Shown: one piece after another, positions 38,901 to 49,464 of the stretch | How the letters are laid out: every line of letters starts with the position of its first letter | Numbering within the stretch: position 1 is the first letter of the stretch | Assembly (NCBI GenBank): GCA_963277665.1 | Contig: OY728119.1 | Location: 312,686,206-312,750,205 of the forward strand | DNA: 64,000 nt | Source of the DNA: Viscum album | Lineage: Eukaryota > Streptophyta > Magnoliopsida > Santalales > Viscaceae | Reading direction: 5' to 3' | Position numbers and translations under genes: made by a program | The notes under the pieces: generated by a model | Seen by the model: the letters and a program-made list of their open reading frames with translations, nothing else | Told to the model about the DNA's origin: nothing | The model's database searches: none

Positions 38901-40390
38901 AGTTATATAAAAGGAATAATAAAATTTAAAAAATTTCTAAATAAAATAAATAATTAACCTTTGTTTATTATTCAGGATGATGGAGAACATACATTAATAA
39001 CGAGACTCAATATAAGGGATTTTTTTCTCAATCTCTTTTCATTGAGGCATTTTTTTTATTCATTTGAAATTTTATTATTTTATAAAATGTATATATAGCA
39101 CATTTTACTATTAATATCTATATTTTATCTATTGTAATGTTATTTAATCTTTTTTAAATGTTATTATTTCATGTTTCTTATGATTTAAATGTTTAATGTG
39201 GTATTTGACACTTTAAATGTTTAAGAGTTAATTGTCAAATAATTTTTCCATGTCAATATTCCTTATATTATTTTACATATTTATTATATGTATATAAATG
39301 GATTATAATGAGAATTTTAACTATATTTTTAATTTCATTCCATGGTTTTCAAAGATAATCTTTTTTGGTTTTTATACCAAATGTTTTGAAAAATGATAAA
39401 AGAAATGTTATTTTTAATGTGTGTGACAACAACAAATTCACTATTTCTGTATACATTATTTGATATTTGAATTATTTTACAAGTAATTGTGGTTTTAAAA
39501 GAATAAAAAATACATATTTTTGTTTTTTATTTATTTTATTTATAAAAAATATTTTTTGAAAATGGATTGATTATTTAGATAACATGAAATGTTTTTTATG
39601 AGTGAAAATGAAAGTTTACGAGTGACATGTTAAAAATTACAAGCCTTTATGTGTTATGATTTGACAATGGTAGTTGGTCATTTGATATTTGGTTACAAGA
39701 TATTCCAAGGGTCGGGGGTTCCATAATAAACCAAGTAAGGGTGGTTACATTTTATCCTCTATTGCATTCGATATGGAAGTCAACTATATGGCTATTCCAT
39801 TTGTAAGAGTGACACATATGGAATTTGACTATATAATTTTTCCCTTTGTAAGAGTGAAAAGTATAATTATGTCCCAAGTTACCTTTATTTATTTTCTTCA
39901 ATTTCTATGGTTTTCATGGTAATCTTGTGATTATAATAAAGGTATGAAATGAGCATATTATCAAAGGAAATTATTTACTACTAATTAAGGGTGAAATGAA
40001 ATAGTTTATGATAATGTTTCTATGGGTTTTAATGTTTATCAATGGACTAAAGGTTTCATTTTTTATATCCCTTAATGATATTTTTTATGATCATCTCATT
40101 TTTTATGTTTTTCTTAGGACTTAAGGATGATTAAGTATTAGGGGATGTCTTGTATAATATCAGGAATAGTTTTCATAAAAGTGATCATTCTTTATTTTAA
40201 ATGTTTTGAGATTGTGGAAAAAATAGATACTATTTGGGAGTTTACACTTTTTATTGTTATGGTTTTGTTATGTTTGAGTTATGGAATAATTATATAAATA
40301 TCTAAACCTAAAAATATGCTCAATTTCAAAGAAAGTAAAATTCTTGACTTAACTCTAGATAATGTAATGTGTTAAGGCCAAACCCTTATA
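35943..40390 (+). repeat. 3' LTR of nested element
   Basis: It starts TGTAACATCCCACA, the canonical plant chromovirus LTR start, and ends CCCTTATA before TCATG. It is the partner of 29,996-34,363. Shared blocks include ACATCGTTTATGTGTACACATGAAC (38,446; 32,433 in the partner) and TTTGTAAGAGTGACACATATGG (39,803; 33,776). Confidence 0.85.
38255..38830. repeat. ~185-bp tandem units in nested 3' LTR
   Basis: Cores centre near 38,265 (TTTATGTGTAGGAGTAAGTA), 38,446 (CATCGTTTATGTGTACACA) and 38,632 (GCATTACTCATGGGTACGTA). The spacing is again about 183-186 bp, which shows the array predates the insertion of this element. Confidence 0.6.
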
Positions 40391-40395
40391 TCATG
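40391..40395. repeat. Target-site duplication TCATG (right copy)
   Basis: Exact copy of 29,991-29,995, directly after the nested 3' LTR and directly before the resumed outer LTR sequence. Confidence 0.85.
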
Positions 40396-41423
40396 TGCAT
40401 TTAATTGTTAAAAAAAATTAGATAAAAGGGAGGATAATGTTTCACTATGAATATACAATGTCTTTTGGACTTGTGTATAGGTTATTTCCCCCATATGATA
40501 AACTTTAACCACTAAGTATAATCGTTTTTTCCTTAATCACAGGAATTAATTTTAATAACATTCACTAATATTTTTTGTCAAAAAAATGTTTAACTTAATA
40601 GAAATTATAAATTATGATTATTCAAAATATGAAATCCATTTTTCAATATTATAAAGAAAAAATTGGTATAAATTAATTAAAAATTAATCCTATATACGAG
40701 ATAAGATGATGGGTTTTTAAAGTGAAAATGTTCAAAAGTTTGAAATGTTTTTATATCCAATTTCAATGTGAAATTGGTTCCAATAACCTAAATCAGATTA
40801 ATTGATGTATAGTTTATCTTATTATACTTTAAAATAAAATTAAAATAATTAAATAAATTAGAAAAAAATATTTTTCAATTTAAATTTATAATTTCTCAAT
40901 ATTCATAAAAAAATAAAATATTTCTAAACAAAATCCAAAAAATCACCCAAATATAATTTTGAAATTATGAATTAATTTTTTTTATCCAATTAAATTTATA
41001 AAATTATCTAAATGGATCTTATTATTGTTTAGAGAAGGACATAAAAAGAAGTCCTTTTGAGAAAAAAAATATTTTTTCCAAACAAAAAAACTTTACAAAA
41101 AATTATATATTTCTTAATCATTATATTTTATTTATATTAAGCCATTATAATTAATATTTTAAAAATTATTTTTTAGTATTTATATTACTACTTTTTTAAT
41201 TTATGTTATAACCGCCTTGTTTAAATGATTATATTAATAATACAATATTTCATAGAAACTCATAGTTGCATGTAAGGAATGTTATGCTGATGTTGTGTGT
41301 AGTGAAAGGATAATGTGTTATTGCATAAAATAAATGTTTAAATTGGTGTATCATAAAAAAAAAATATTTCAAATAAATTTAATTTACTCAAAAAAAAGGT
41401 TCGTAAAAACTTTTGGTGTTACA
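40396..41423 (-). repeat. 3' LTR, proximal part (outer Tekay element)
   Basis: It ends (plus strand) TTTGGTGTTACA, i.e. the LTR begins TGTAACACC on the minus strand. It aligns with 49,506-50,568. Examples are AAGGGAGG at 40,427 (ATAGGGAGG at 49,562), the AACCACTAAGTATAATCG block at 40,508 (49,644) and CATAGAAACTCATAGTTGCATG at 41,251 (50,401). Joined to 26,884-29,990 it rebuilds one LTR without a gap. Confidence 0.85.
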
Positions 41424-41440
41424 TTCCACTCCCAATAAAA
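41424..41440 (-). other. Polypurine tract of outer element
   Basis: The minus strand reads TTTTATTGGGAGTGGAA directly before TGTAACACC. A G/A-rich tract abutting the 3' LTR is the plus-strand primer of LTR retroelements. Confidence 0.65.
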
Positions 41441-41449
41441 TGAATTTCA

Positions 41450-41640
41450 CCCTCAAAATAAATCATTATAATATGAAAAAGTGAGGATACTTATGCCTCA
41501 TCATATCCTAAAGTTCCCATGTAGCTAACTCTAAATGGTGATTTCTCTAAAAAACTTTGACTAGTTGAGTGGTCTTGTTTTTTATAACATTCTATGTATG
41601 GTCCTAAATTCAATTGGTTATTATTCATAGGAATGATCTT
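41450..41640 (-). pseudogene. pol: Chromodomain relic
   Basis: The minus strand just downstream of integrase reads RNHHLELATWEL, a stop, then DMMRHKYPHFF (about 41,570-41,470). This matches the C-terminal half of the chromodomain carried by Tekay-type chromoviruses (LWRNxxxEEATWExExxMxxxYPxLF). The N-terminal half is obscured by a stop and frame change. In active elements this domain guides integration to marked chromatin. Confidence 0.7.
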
Positions 41641-41884
41641 ACTCCAGCAGTATGATCTCTGATTTTATTACATGTGAAGGGTTAGGTATGTATTTACTTA
41701 GTGGAGATACATGGAACACATCATGGACTTGAGAGAGGATTGGTTGAAGCACCAAGTTACAGGCTATTGTCTTGATTTGATCATGAATTTTAAAGGGTCC
41801 AATATACCAAAGTCTTAGTTTCCCTTTCTTTACGAATCTCATATCCTTATTCCAGAGATAAATGAATAGAAAAAATATTCTCAA
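41639..41884 (-). pseudogene. pol: Integrase C-terminal domain remnant
   Basis: This is an open stretch of 81 codons. FVKKGKLRLWYIGPFKIHDQ gives the KGKLxPRYIGPFxI (GPY/F) motif, and VHDVFHVSPLSKYIPNPSHV gives the conserved RVHDVFHVSxLRKYxPDPSHV block. It is among the best preserved parts of the element. The upstream end merges with frame-shifted integrase sequence around 41,900-42,165. Confidence 0.9.
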
Positions 41885-42165
41885 AAATATAAAATTCTAG
41901 ATCATATCGATGGTTATCAAAAAGCATTTTGTGATAATTTGTGATTCCTTGATATGAAACTAAATGGTTCTAATGTTATCATCCACTTATTCAATGATAT
42001 ATATTCCTAATAGATTTAATTTCCCAGCTTTCTTCCAATATGATGGTGCTCTACATTTCATTACAAAGAGGTCATCATAAGGGACATCTGAATTCTTGGG
42101 TGAAAGATATTTTTGTAAGAAAAATCAAATAGAGGAAAGTGTTGATCCCAACCACTTTTTTAATC

Positions 42166-42617
42166 CTACAAACAAGATATCATCATATCATCTATTATAT
42201 TATTGGTTCTTTTAGACTGTCCATCCATCCATGGAAGATAATTAGTGTAGAAAGTCAATTCTGTATCAAGGTATTGTTGAAGACTTTTCCACAACTTTGA
42301 TGTAAACCTAGGATCTTGATCATATTTGATGGAATGTGATAATACATGAAACCTTACCACTTTCTTAATGTATATCCTCAAAAGATAATATAGGGAGATG
42401 TGTTGTCAAATAGTGATGAAGTGTTCTTATGTAGTAAGGTTATCAAAAATCACCTGTATAGAATTATTCCCTTTATTTATTTTTGGGATTCCAACAATGA
42501 AATCTATAGTTATGTTCTCCCATTTCTATTTATGTATGGGTAATGGATGCAATATCCAATTATAAGTTTTTATATAAAGCATAACATAATGGAATACCAA
42601 GATCGGAGATACAAAAT
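42166..42617 (-). pseudogene. pol: Integrase catalytic core remnant
   Basis: The segment 42,525-42,410 reads WENITIDFIVGIP and then IQVIFDNLTT, keeping the first catalytic Asp (ITIDF). The open stretch 42,381-42,166 reads YDQDPRFTSKLWKSLQQYLD and then DGQSKRTNNIIDDMM. The second Asp (DPRFTS block) survives, but the catalytic Glu of the GQSERT motif is Lys, a G-to-A change. At the N-terminal edge, two expected Cys of the zinc module (CxxC) read as Pro and Phe in VSPILVF (about 42,604-42,584). The protein would be inactive. Confidence 0.85.
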
Positions 42618-42833
42618 CTACAAATCTCTCTTCATTTCATCCCAAGAGAAGAATTCTTTGAAATCTATAGACATCGTCATACATCCAGGATGTATAGAGA
42701 ATATATAACTATTATCTCTCTCTAACATATCCTTATCAAATTCAAGTATGGACTGAACAAATACATGGTTTCTAATCTTTATCATTCCATCCTGATGAAT
42801 GTTAAACTTTAAAACATTTCTAACCTTATTCAA
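42618..42833 (-). pseudogene. pol: Integrase zinc-binding domain remnant
   Basis: Open for 71 codons. IRNHVFVQSILEFDKDMLER is followed by YIFSIHPGCMTMSIDFKEFF and WDEMKRDL, matching the H2C2 integrase module. One zinc His survives in IHPG, while the preceding one is replaced (ERDN in place of EAH-like text). Confidence 0.85.
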
Positions 42834-43350
42834 TAGTTATATTATTTCTTCTACACCTCTTTAAACATCAATTGGATAGTGGGTTTAACATTGAATTGGG
42901 AAAGTTATTATTTTTATCCATACTTTAGAATTTCCACCTCCATCATTTTAAAAACTAGAAATATTATATCTTTTTTCAACCTCATCATGGATAAGATAGC
43001 ATGATCCTTTCAACTCAAAGCATTGGCCACCTTGTTCACATTCCTAGGGCGATAATGTATTGAGTAGTCATAATAATTTTTCATCCATAAGTATCTTCTA
43101 TAGGTCATGTTTATCTTATTTTGTGTGAGTATATACTTAAATATTTTGTGATCAGAATATATATCACAATTTTCTCCATAATTATAATGCCTTTATATCT
43201 TTAATGTGAAAATTACAGGAGCTAACTCTAAAATTATGAGTTCTGTAATTTTTATCTTGAATCTTCAATTTTCATAAGGTATAGGCTATAACCATGTTAT
43301 TAATCATAATAACACACCCCAATCCCTTATTTGATGCATCAATATATATT
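42834..43350 (-). pseudogene. pol: RNase H remnant
   Basis: DASNKGLGCVIM (43,340-43,305) is the RNase H start with its catalytic Asp. IYSDHKIFKYILTQ (43,168-43,127) matches the TDHKSLKYIFTQ block with Asp kept. YDYSIHYRPRN and VANALS-stop (43,066-43,007) match YDxxIxYHPGKANVVADALSR. The order and spacing are normal, but several stops intervene. Confidence 0.85.
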
Positions 43351-44205
43351 AAAAACTCTTCTATACTATAGGTTAATGTAATTATAGCTACAATGACTAA
43401 CATTTTCTTCATTTTTTTGAAATTTTCCTCACATTCATTTATCCATCGGAACTTGGAACACTTCTAAGTAAACTTAGTCATATGATTGGATATTTATAAG
43501 AAGATCTTCATAAACTATCAATAATAACCAGCTAAACCAAGAAAACTATAGATCTTTTTACCCATGGTTGGTCTAGGCCAACATTTAATAGCCTCCATCT
43601 TTGATGGATCTACTGTTATACCCACTCTTGAGATTATATGACCAAAAAATGAAACCTTTCATAGTGAAAATTCACACATTATAAATTTTTAACATTTTTT
43701 TTCCTTAGGGACTTTAGAAAAATTCTCAAGTGGTCTTCATTATCATACATTTTCTTTTAAGAGATAAGAATATCATCAATAAAGAATACCAAAACTGGTC
43801 AATGTAATCTCTAAAGAATCTATTCATCGCATCCCTAAAGATAATAGGGTAATTGGTAATACCAAAATGCATCACTATATATTCATAGTGTCTGTACATT
43901 GTAAGAAATTCCGTATTGGCCATATCCTCCTTATTGAACCTCAATTGATGATATCAAAAATGAAGGTCAATCTTTGAAAAGTATTAGAATTAGCTTAGTT
44001 GATAAAATAAGTCATTGATTGAGGGAAGAGGATACTTGTTATTTATCATGATCTTTCTCAACTCCCGCTAATATATATTGAGTCTTATTGATCTATATTT
44101 CAATTTCATAAAAAGTATAGGTTCACCCCAAGGTGACACACTTTTCGGAATGAATCCCTTGTCAAGGTTTTCTAGGAGTTTCTTATTTGATTCTTATAAC
44201 TCAAT
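43351..44205 (-). pseudogene. pol: Reverse transcriptase remnant
   Basis: From N- to C-terminus: RELRKIMINNKYPLPSINDL (about 44,075-44,016), then FSKIDLHF and RFNKEDMANTEFLTMYRHYE, then YIVMHFGITNYPIIFRDAMN (open frame 43,944-43,726). The catalytic FIDD motif survives at 43,784-43,773, but a one-base shift puts it in a different frame from the preceding segment. The RT thumb continues to the RNase H start. Order and motifs are those of plant chromoviruses. Confidence 0.88.
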
Positions 44206-44800
44206 TTAATCCATTATATTAGGAGTCTTTGAAATTGGTGTGGAACTGAGTATGATTTCTAGTGAGAACTTAACTTCATGTTTTTGTGGATGTCTAGGAA
44301 AATATTCTAGAAATAAATCCAAAAATTCCCAAATAATAGGAATATTATTGATGTCAGGTTTCTTTTCAACCATTTGAGACAAATAGCCATTATGAATGGG
44401 AATTGAGACCCACACACTGGATGTAATATTCATAGGAAATTAAAACTTATTAGCACATTGATATAAAATCATATGTTGGTTTTAAATAACAAACACAACT
44501 TTACTTTCTCAAAAATTGATGCCATATTTATGAATATAAATCCAATCCATGCCAAAGATAACATGAAATTCTATAAGAGAAACGGTGATAAGATTTTTAG
44601 GAAGCACATATCCACTAATTTCAATAAAATTGGAATCATACACTTGATATGGATCATCATACCATTAGGGGATTTCAATGCTAATTCCAAATCTAATCAT
44701 TTGGTTTAAATCATAATAAACTTATAAAATTAATATATTTTTAGTAGTGGCTATGTCTAGAATAAAATTAGACATTATCAGTCCTAGAGTGGATGATAAG
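44206..44800 (-). pseudogene. pol: Protease and protease-RT linker remnant
   Basis: The protease C-terminal block reads EFHVIFGMDWIYIHKYGINF (44,571-44,512), matching EFDVILGMDWLxxxxAxIDC. The linker, open at 44,433-44,206, reads IPIIWEFLDLFLEYFPRHPQ and then EVKFSLEIILSSTPISKTP, matching IPVVxEFPDVFPEDLPGLPP and EVEFxIDLxPGTxPISKAP. The DSG active-site block upstream near 44,740 is not readable. Confidence 0.85.
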
Positions 44801-45038
44801 TGTACCTTTCACCATGTAATTATCTTACTCCTCATCAAATACAATAATCACATGATATTTTCCCTTGCCCTAGATTAAGTGGATTTTGATGTTGATCATT
44901 ATCATTATCCTTTTGGTTTAAGCACTCATTAACATAATTCCCATTATCATTATTCTTGAATCTTTTAAGTGGGGTAGGTTCATTCTGTGTATCTATTTCT
45001 CCATTCCCATGGTTATCTAACTTTTACCCATCACTTTA

Positions 45039-45900
45039 GCAATTGAATTCACTATGACTTTCCATTCCATACATAAAACATTTATTAGACCCTTTGATAA
45101 AATTTAATGTATGCTTATTCCCACACTCAGAGCATGAAGCAAATATCATATGTTTCTCTCTATGGTTTTTATATTTTCCTTTGAACTTTAACTTCCCTTT
45201 CTTGAAAAACCATTAGATTGATATGTAACTCCAACCTTAATTTCAAAAATGATTTCACAACTCACAATCTCTTCATATCTGCTAAAGTATCTAATCAATA
45301 ATGACCTTCTGAGACTTAGATTTAAGCTATTAAAGAATAATACAACCTTACTTTTAGTTTGGATGATAATATCTAAATCGTACCTCACAATTATTGTAAA
45401 ATTTGATTAATAGGTACCAACATATTCACCATTCATTTGAATTAACTCGAAAAAATAAATCTCTATTTTCATATGAATAACAATAGAAAATTAGTTATTA
45501 GAGAATAAGTTCTTGAAATCATCCCAATATTGTGATTCAATTTTATCTTGCTACCATGTATTCTTGATTAGAGTCCACCACTGTTCCTCTTCACCTTCTA
45601 AATTAAAAATAGACAGAATGACTTTCTTATGTTCTGAACATTAGATAATGTAAAATATCTATTTAGTGGTACTGTTCCATTGTTTAACAACTAATGGATT
45701 AGTAGAACCACTAAAATAAGGTGTATGTTTCCGAATGAAGGACACAACAGAACATTGTTCCCTCTTTTTCTCATTTGGAAGTTTGACATGATTCATAGCT
45801 TGAGAAATCTGTTCAAGAATAACAATGAGGTTTATTATTTCGGTTTACAATGCATTTGGATTCTCTGGAGAATTAATACAATTCCTTTGGATTCCATATA
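45039..45900 (-). pseudogene. gag: Gag remnant with double zinc knuckle
   Basis: The reading starts near 45,796 with MNHVKLPNEKKREQ and runs 46 codons to a stop. The capsid follows: LEGEEEQWWTLIKNTW (45,600-45,553), YWDDFKNLFSNN, then NGEYVGTY, then the open stretch 45,388-45,188 with FFNSLNLSLRR. These match ALEGEAxxWW, WxxFKxxFxxxYF and EYxxxF of the retrotransposon gag domain. A nucleocapsid pair of knuckles lies at 45,137-45,039. CSECGNKH begins the first, whose final Cys is Phe. CFMYGMESHSEFNC is the second, whose second Cys is Tyr. Confidence 0.85.
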
Positions 45901-46407
45901 TTGACTAAAACCCAAAAGCATAGATTAATAATATATCATTATATTGGTAAACCACATAATCATGAAAAAATACTTATAGGATATCTAAATTATGAATCCT
46001 TCATTAATCTATGAAACCTTTGGTTTATTTTAGGTTATTCATATCCACTTATATTTAAATCCTTCATTATGGTTCATGAATATTTTTAATATTCCTAAAT
46101 AATATCCCATGAGGGTGTTAAACGAGGTGTGCAATAAGACCCATTATCGTGCACCAGTTCCCAATCGAGTCTAGATCAATATAGTGTTTTTAGGATTTTT
46201 ACCCCTATGCACATCAGTGGAAAATCCACACCCACTTTTAGTATCATGTTAAGGATATATTTCTCAAAAACCACTCACTCTATCATTTACCAAAATTCCA
46301 ACACATTTTCCTATAATTTTCCTCATACTTAAACTTATCCTTAGAGATGTCCTTAGGTTTATAACTAAGGTATCCAAATCCTTGTATCCAATGGTTAACT
46401 AAAAATT

Positions 46408-46419
46408 TCTCTAATACCA
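46408..46419 (-). other. Primer-binding site (tRNA-iMet type)
   Basis: The minus strand reads TGGTATTAGAGA, matching TGGTATCAGAGC at 10 of 12 positions. It sits four bases inside the 5' LTR edge, as expected for minus-strand DNA priming. Confidence 0.75.
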
Positions 46420-48689
46420 ACAATATAGAACCTCAATTATCATAAATAGAAATTACATCACTTATATGAAACATTTAGTACATCACACAAACAGACACCC
46501 AAAGAGTGTATTAGTATAGTGCCTTTGGAAACATGGAAGCATAAACACTGGTACATAAGTGAGCTACAATATCTCTCACTAAGTTTTCTATTACTATAAA
46601 ACTTCTTATAAACATCATACATAATAAATATCTTCATAATTTTGGGAAAGTAACCCTAAAAAGGGGTGATCTTAGATTCTTAATAATGGGAATAAAGGAG
46701 ATATCTAAGAATATTCATGAGCATACGGGTATGAGAACATGATCATAACATTATAAATTACTATCTTTCATATAAAATATCTTAATAAATAGTCATGATA
46801 TAAATATTGGTAGTATTTAAGACATGAATCAAAAAAGAATCAAGAATATAAGCCATGAAAGTATAAAAGAGGAATAAGACATAGAATTATGATAGACACA
46901 CAAGCATACAAAATTATATCTATAGTAGTAAAGGCATAATGCCAAGTCCATCTTTGTGGAATGAGTTTACTCCCAAAACCATATTGGTTTTAAAGGTTCA
47001 CTCCAATGAGTATATTAGTTTTGGAGGTCCACTCCCATGACCATCATATCTAAAAATGTACTTTAATGAACAAACATCACTCTACATTCAACCCATTTCT
47101 ATCTCATGAGATATAAATCATTACCCAATGAATTGGAGGGAAATATAGGTCCCACCAATCCCATAATTAAATCATACATATATATACCAAAAGATCATAA
47201 ACAATCATTCATAACGCATGAAATGAAATGAGTAGAAAAAACATGTCACCCAATCATAACCTATAGAAAAGAGAAAGGTTTCAGAATCATTTCATCAATG
47301 TAATAAACCATGGAAAAAATTGGGTTTCATAAGCATATAACATATGAAAGTGAAATGGGTTCTATAAAGAAAATAACCCTGGAAGAGAAACGAGTTTCAT
47401 AAAAATCATTCCATAAAAAATAAAATATTCATAGAAAGAATATTAATAGAACCCTTGGGTAATTTCCCCAAAAATTAATGAGTAACACCAACAGATTTCA
47501 TCATATATGGAAAATAATTTTGAAATGTCTTCTTAAAAATTATTTCTTGATGAAAATATTCTTTCTCCTTTGAAAAGCTCTATTTAAAAGAATAAAAAAT
47601 TTTGATAACATTTTCTTTGAAAATAGATTTGAAAAATTATAAAGGAAGATTAGAAAATCATTGAAATCCTTTTTATTGAAAAATAATATCAAAATATAAA
47701 TGAATGTTTTTTGAAAACATTTCTAGAAAATATGGTTTTGGATGAAAAAAATATATGACTGAAGGGAGAAATAAAGTCACTTTTTCATAAAAACATTTAA
47801 TTAATTATATTAACTACCAAAGAGTAGAAAAATGATACCAATAGATAAATTTTTCATAAATAACTAGAGGAGAAGAAAATTCATGAGGGTTCTTGAGATA
47901 CAAATTATAATATTTCATTAATGGAATCATAATTGTAAATAATCACGATAATGATGAGATTGTAGCAATAATATCTTCTCACTTTAGTTATGTTAAATGA
48001 TAATCACCATGACATAATTATGTTAAAATAAAATTAGAATATAATTAAAAGAAAGTGGTTCATGATAAAATATGTCACATGGCAGTATATACACCTCATA
48101 AAATAAAATAGGTGCATAAGAAAACATGTGTCTCAAAGAGGTCAAATTGAGAAAATATTACATTACCGATTTGGTAACTTTTGAACCGTAAGAGCTAATT
48201 AAATAGATATAATAAAATTTATATGTAATTTTACATAAATATAAATATAATAATCAAATAATACATTTTAGGTCAGTATATAAACCCCCAAAAGGAAACA
48301 ACTGGTGAATATGGCATGTATCTCGTGAATATAAAAAGTGAGATGAAATTCACTTACCTTATGTCTTGACTCACATCATAATCATTCATGAATATTGTAT
48401 GTAAAATATAAATTTATTATAAATTTATAAAAGTAATATGTTAATATATATATAATTCCAAATATAATTTAATTATGAATTTATATTACCCTTTTATTAA
48501 CAATTCCATGTTAATGTTATGTTTCTGGTAAAAATCACTTTGTTTTTTGTACTTTTTTGACTTTACATTCTTAGTTTTCTTACTTAGATCATGATTTAAT
48601 TATTTACAGAATTTAAAACATGATATAAATATCACATATATTCAGTAAATACATATTTATAATCATATAAAAAATATAGTAATAGGAAA

Positions 48690-49130
48690 TTAATTACATC
48701 GTTCTGGGAGATGATATGCCATACAAACGCATGAATGTTGTTTACATTTCCTTTTTGTATTTTTGAAACAATGAAAAGTAATATATATTTTATATTTATT
48801 GTAGGATTATTATTTAATATATATAACATATTTATAATAAAAATATCCTTTATACATTCCATATAAAGCGTGAATGAATCACATCACTTTGAGGAAGTGG
48901 TAGTCCACACGTCCACAAACGATGTTATCGTATTCCCCCAGAATAAAAAGTATAAAAATATGTGTTTTATAATAATTGATTAATACTAAAGATATCATAA
49001 AAATAATATATATTATATAAAAATAGTAATTCCATTATTATTATTAATTTTGAAAGGTGGTAATTGAAGAACAGACAACATCAGCTCATGAGGTGGTAGT
49101 CTGACAAACACACAAGTGATGATTGCGTAT
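48690..49130. repeat. ~185-bp tandem units within 5' LTR
   Basis: Cores near 48,705 (CATCGTTCTGGGAGATG), 48,889 (TTTGAGGAAGTGGTAGTCC) and 49,082 (CAGCTCATGAGGTGGTAGTC) are followed by ACAAACGATGTTATC- or ACAAGTGATGATTGC-like blocks. The spacing matches the other three LTR copies. Confidence 0.6.
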
Positions 49131-49456
49131 CCAAATTAATGAAAGTGTGTATGGGTGATGGGAATAACCTTAACATAGAAACATAATACTGTATTTAGGA
49201 TAACTATTTTATTATATTGTAATGTAATAATAATAATTGAGGGGTGGATAAATAAATAAAATAGAAGTTCTTGTTGAAGGATGTTACCCGTTTTTTGGGT
49301 AACTCATTTTAGATTGCACCAAAGCGATTCATTGGTTGGATTGATACCAAAATCTATGCCTCTAGTATAAAATTAGGGAATGTGGTAGGATATTTGGATA
49401 GGTAATTTCAATGAAAATGGGTCTGAGAGGTGTGAATAAGTGTGGGGGTGAGTTTG

Positions 49457-49464
49457 CCTTTATA
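49457..49464 (-). promoter_or_regulatory. LTR TATA box, minus strand
   Basis: CCACTATAAAGGCAAAC on the minus strand, 1.1 kb from the LTR start. It aligns with 29,921-29,930. Confidence 0.6.

Larger units (their letters stand above)
29996..40390 (+). mobile_element. Nested non-autonomous Tekay-related LTR element
   Basis: Two long direct LTRs (29,996-34,363 and 35,943-40,390) flank an interior of only about 1.58 kb. The boundaries are supported by a primer-binding site directly after the left LTR, a purine tract before the right LTR and identical TCATG duplications. The LTRs share blocks with those of the outer element (inverted, because the strands differ). An example is the FLANK-type block TTTAGGTAATTAGAATCAAT at 30,714 against TTTAGGTTATTGGAACCAAT in the outer LTR, read on its minus strand. 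No protease, RT or integrase is present, so it must have relied on enzymes from another element. In one ~79-bp stretch about one position in five differs between its two LTRs. Confidence 0.85.

Noticed and set aside
33687..39922. Similar open frames at 33,687-33,950 and 39,689-39,922 that look like a conserved small protein pair (shared FVRVT/FIRVT words).
   Set aside because: They lie at equivalent positions in the two LTRs of one element. Their likeness is explained by LTR homology and a short tandem doublet, with no sign of a coding signature.
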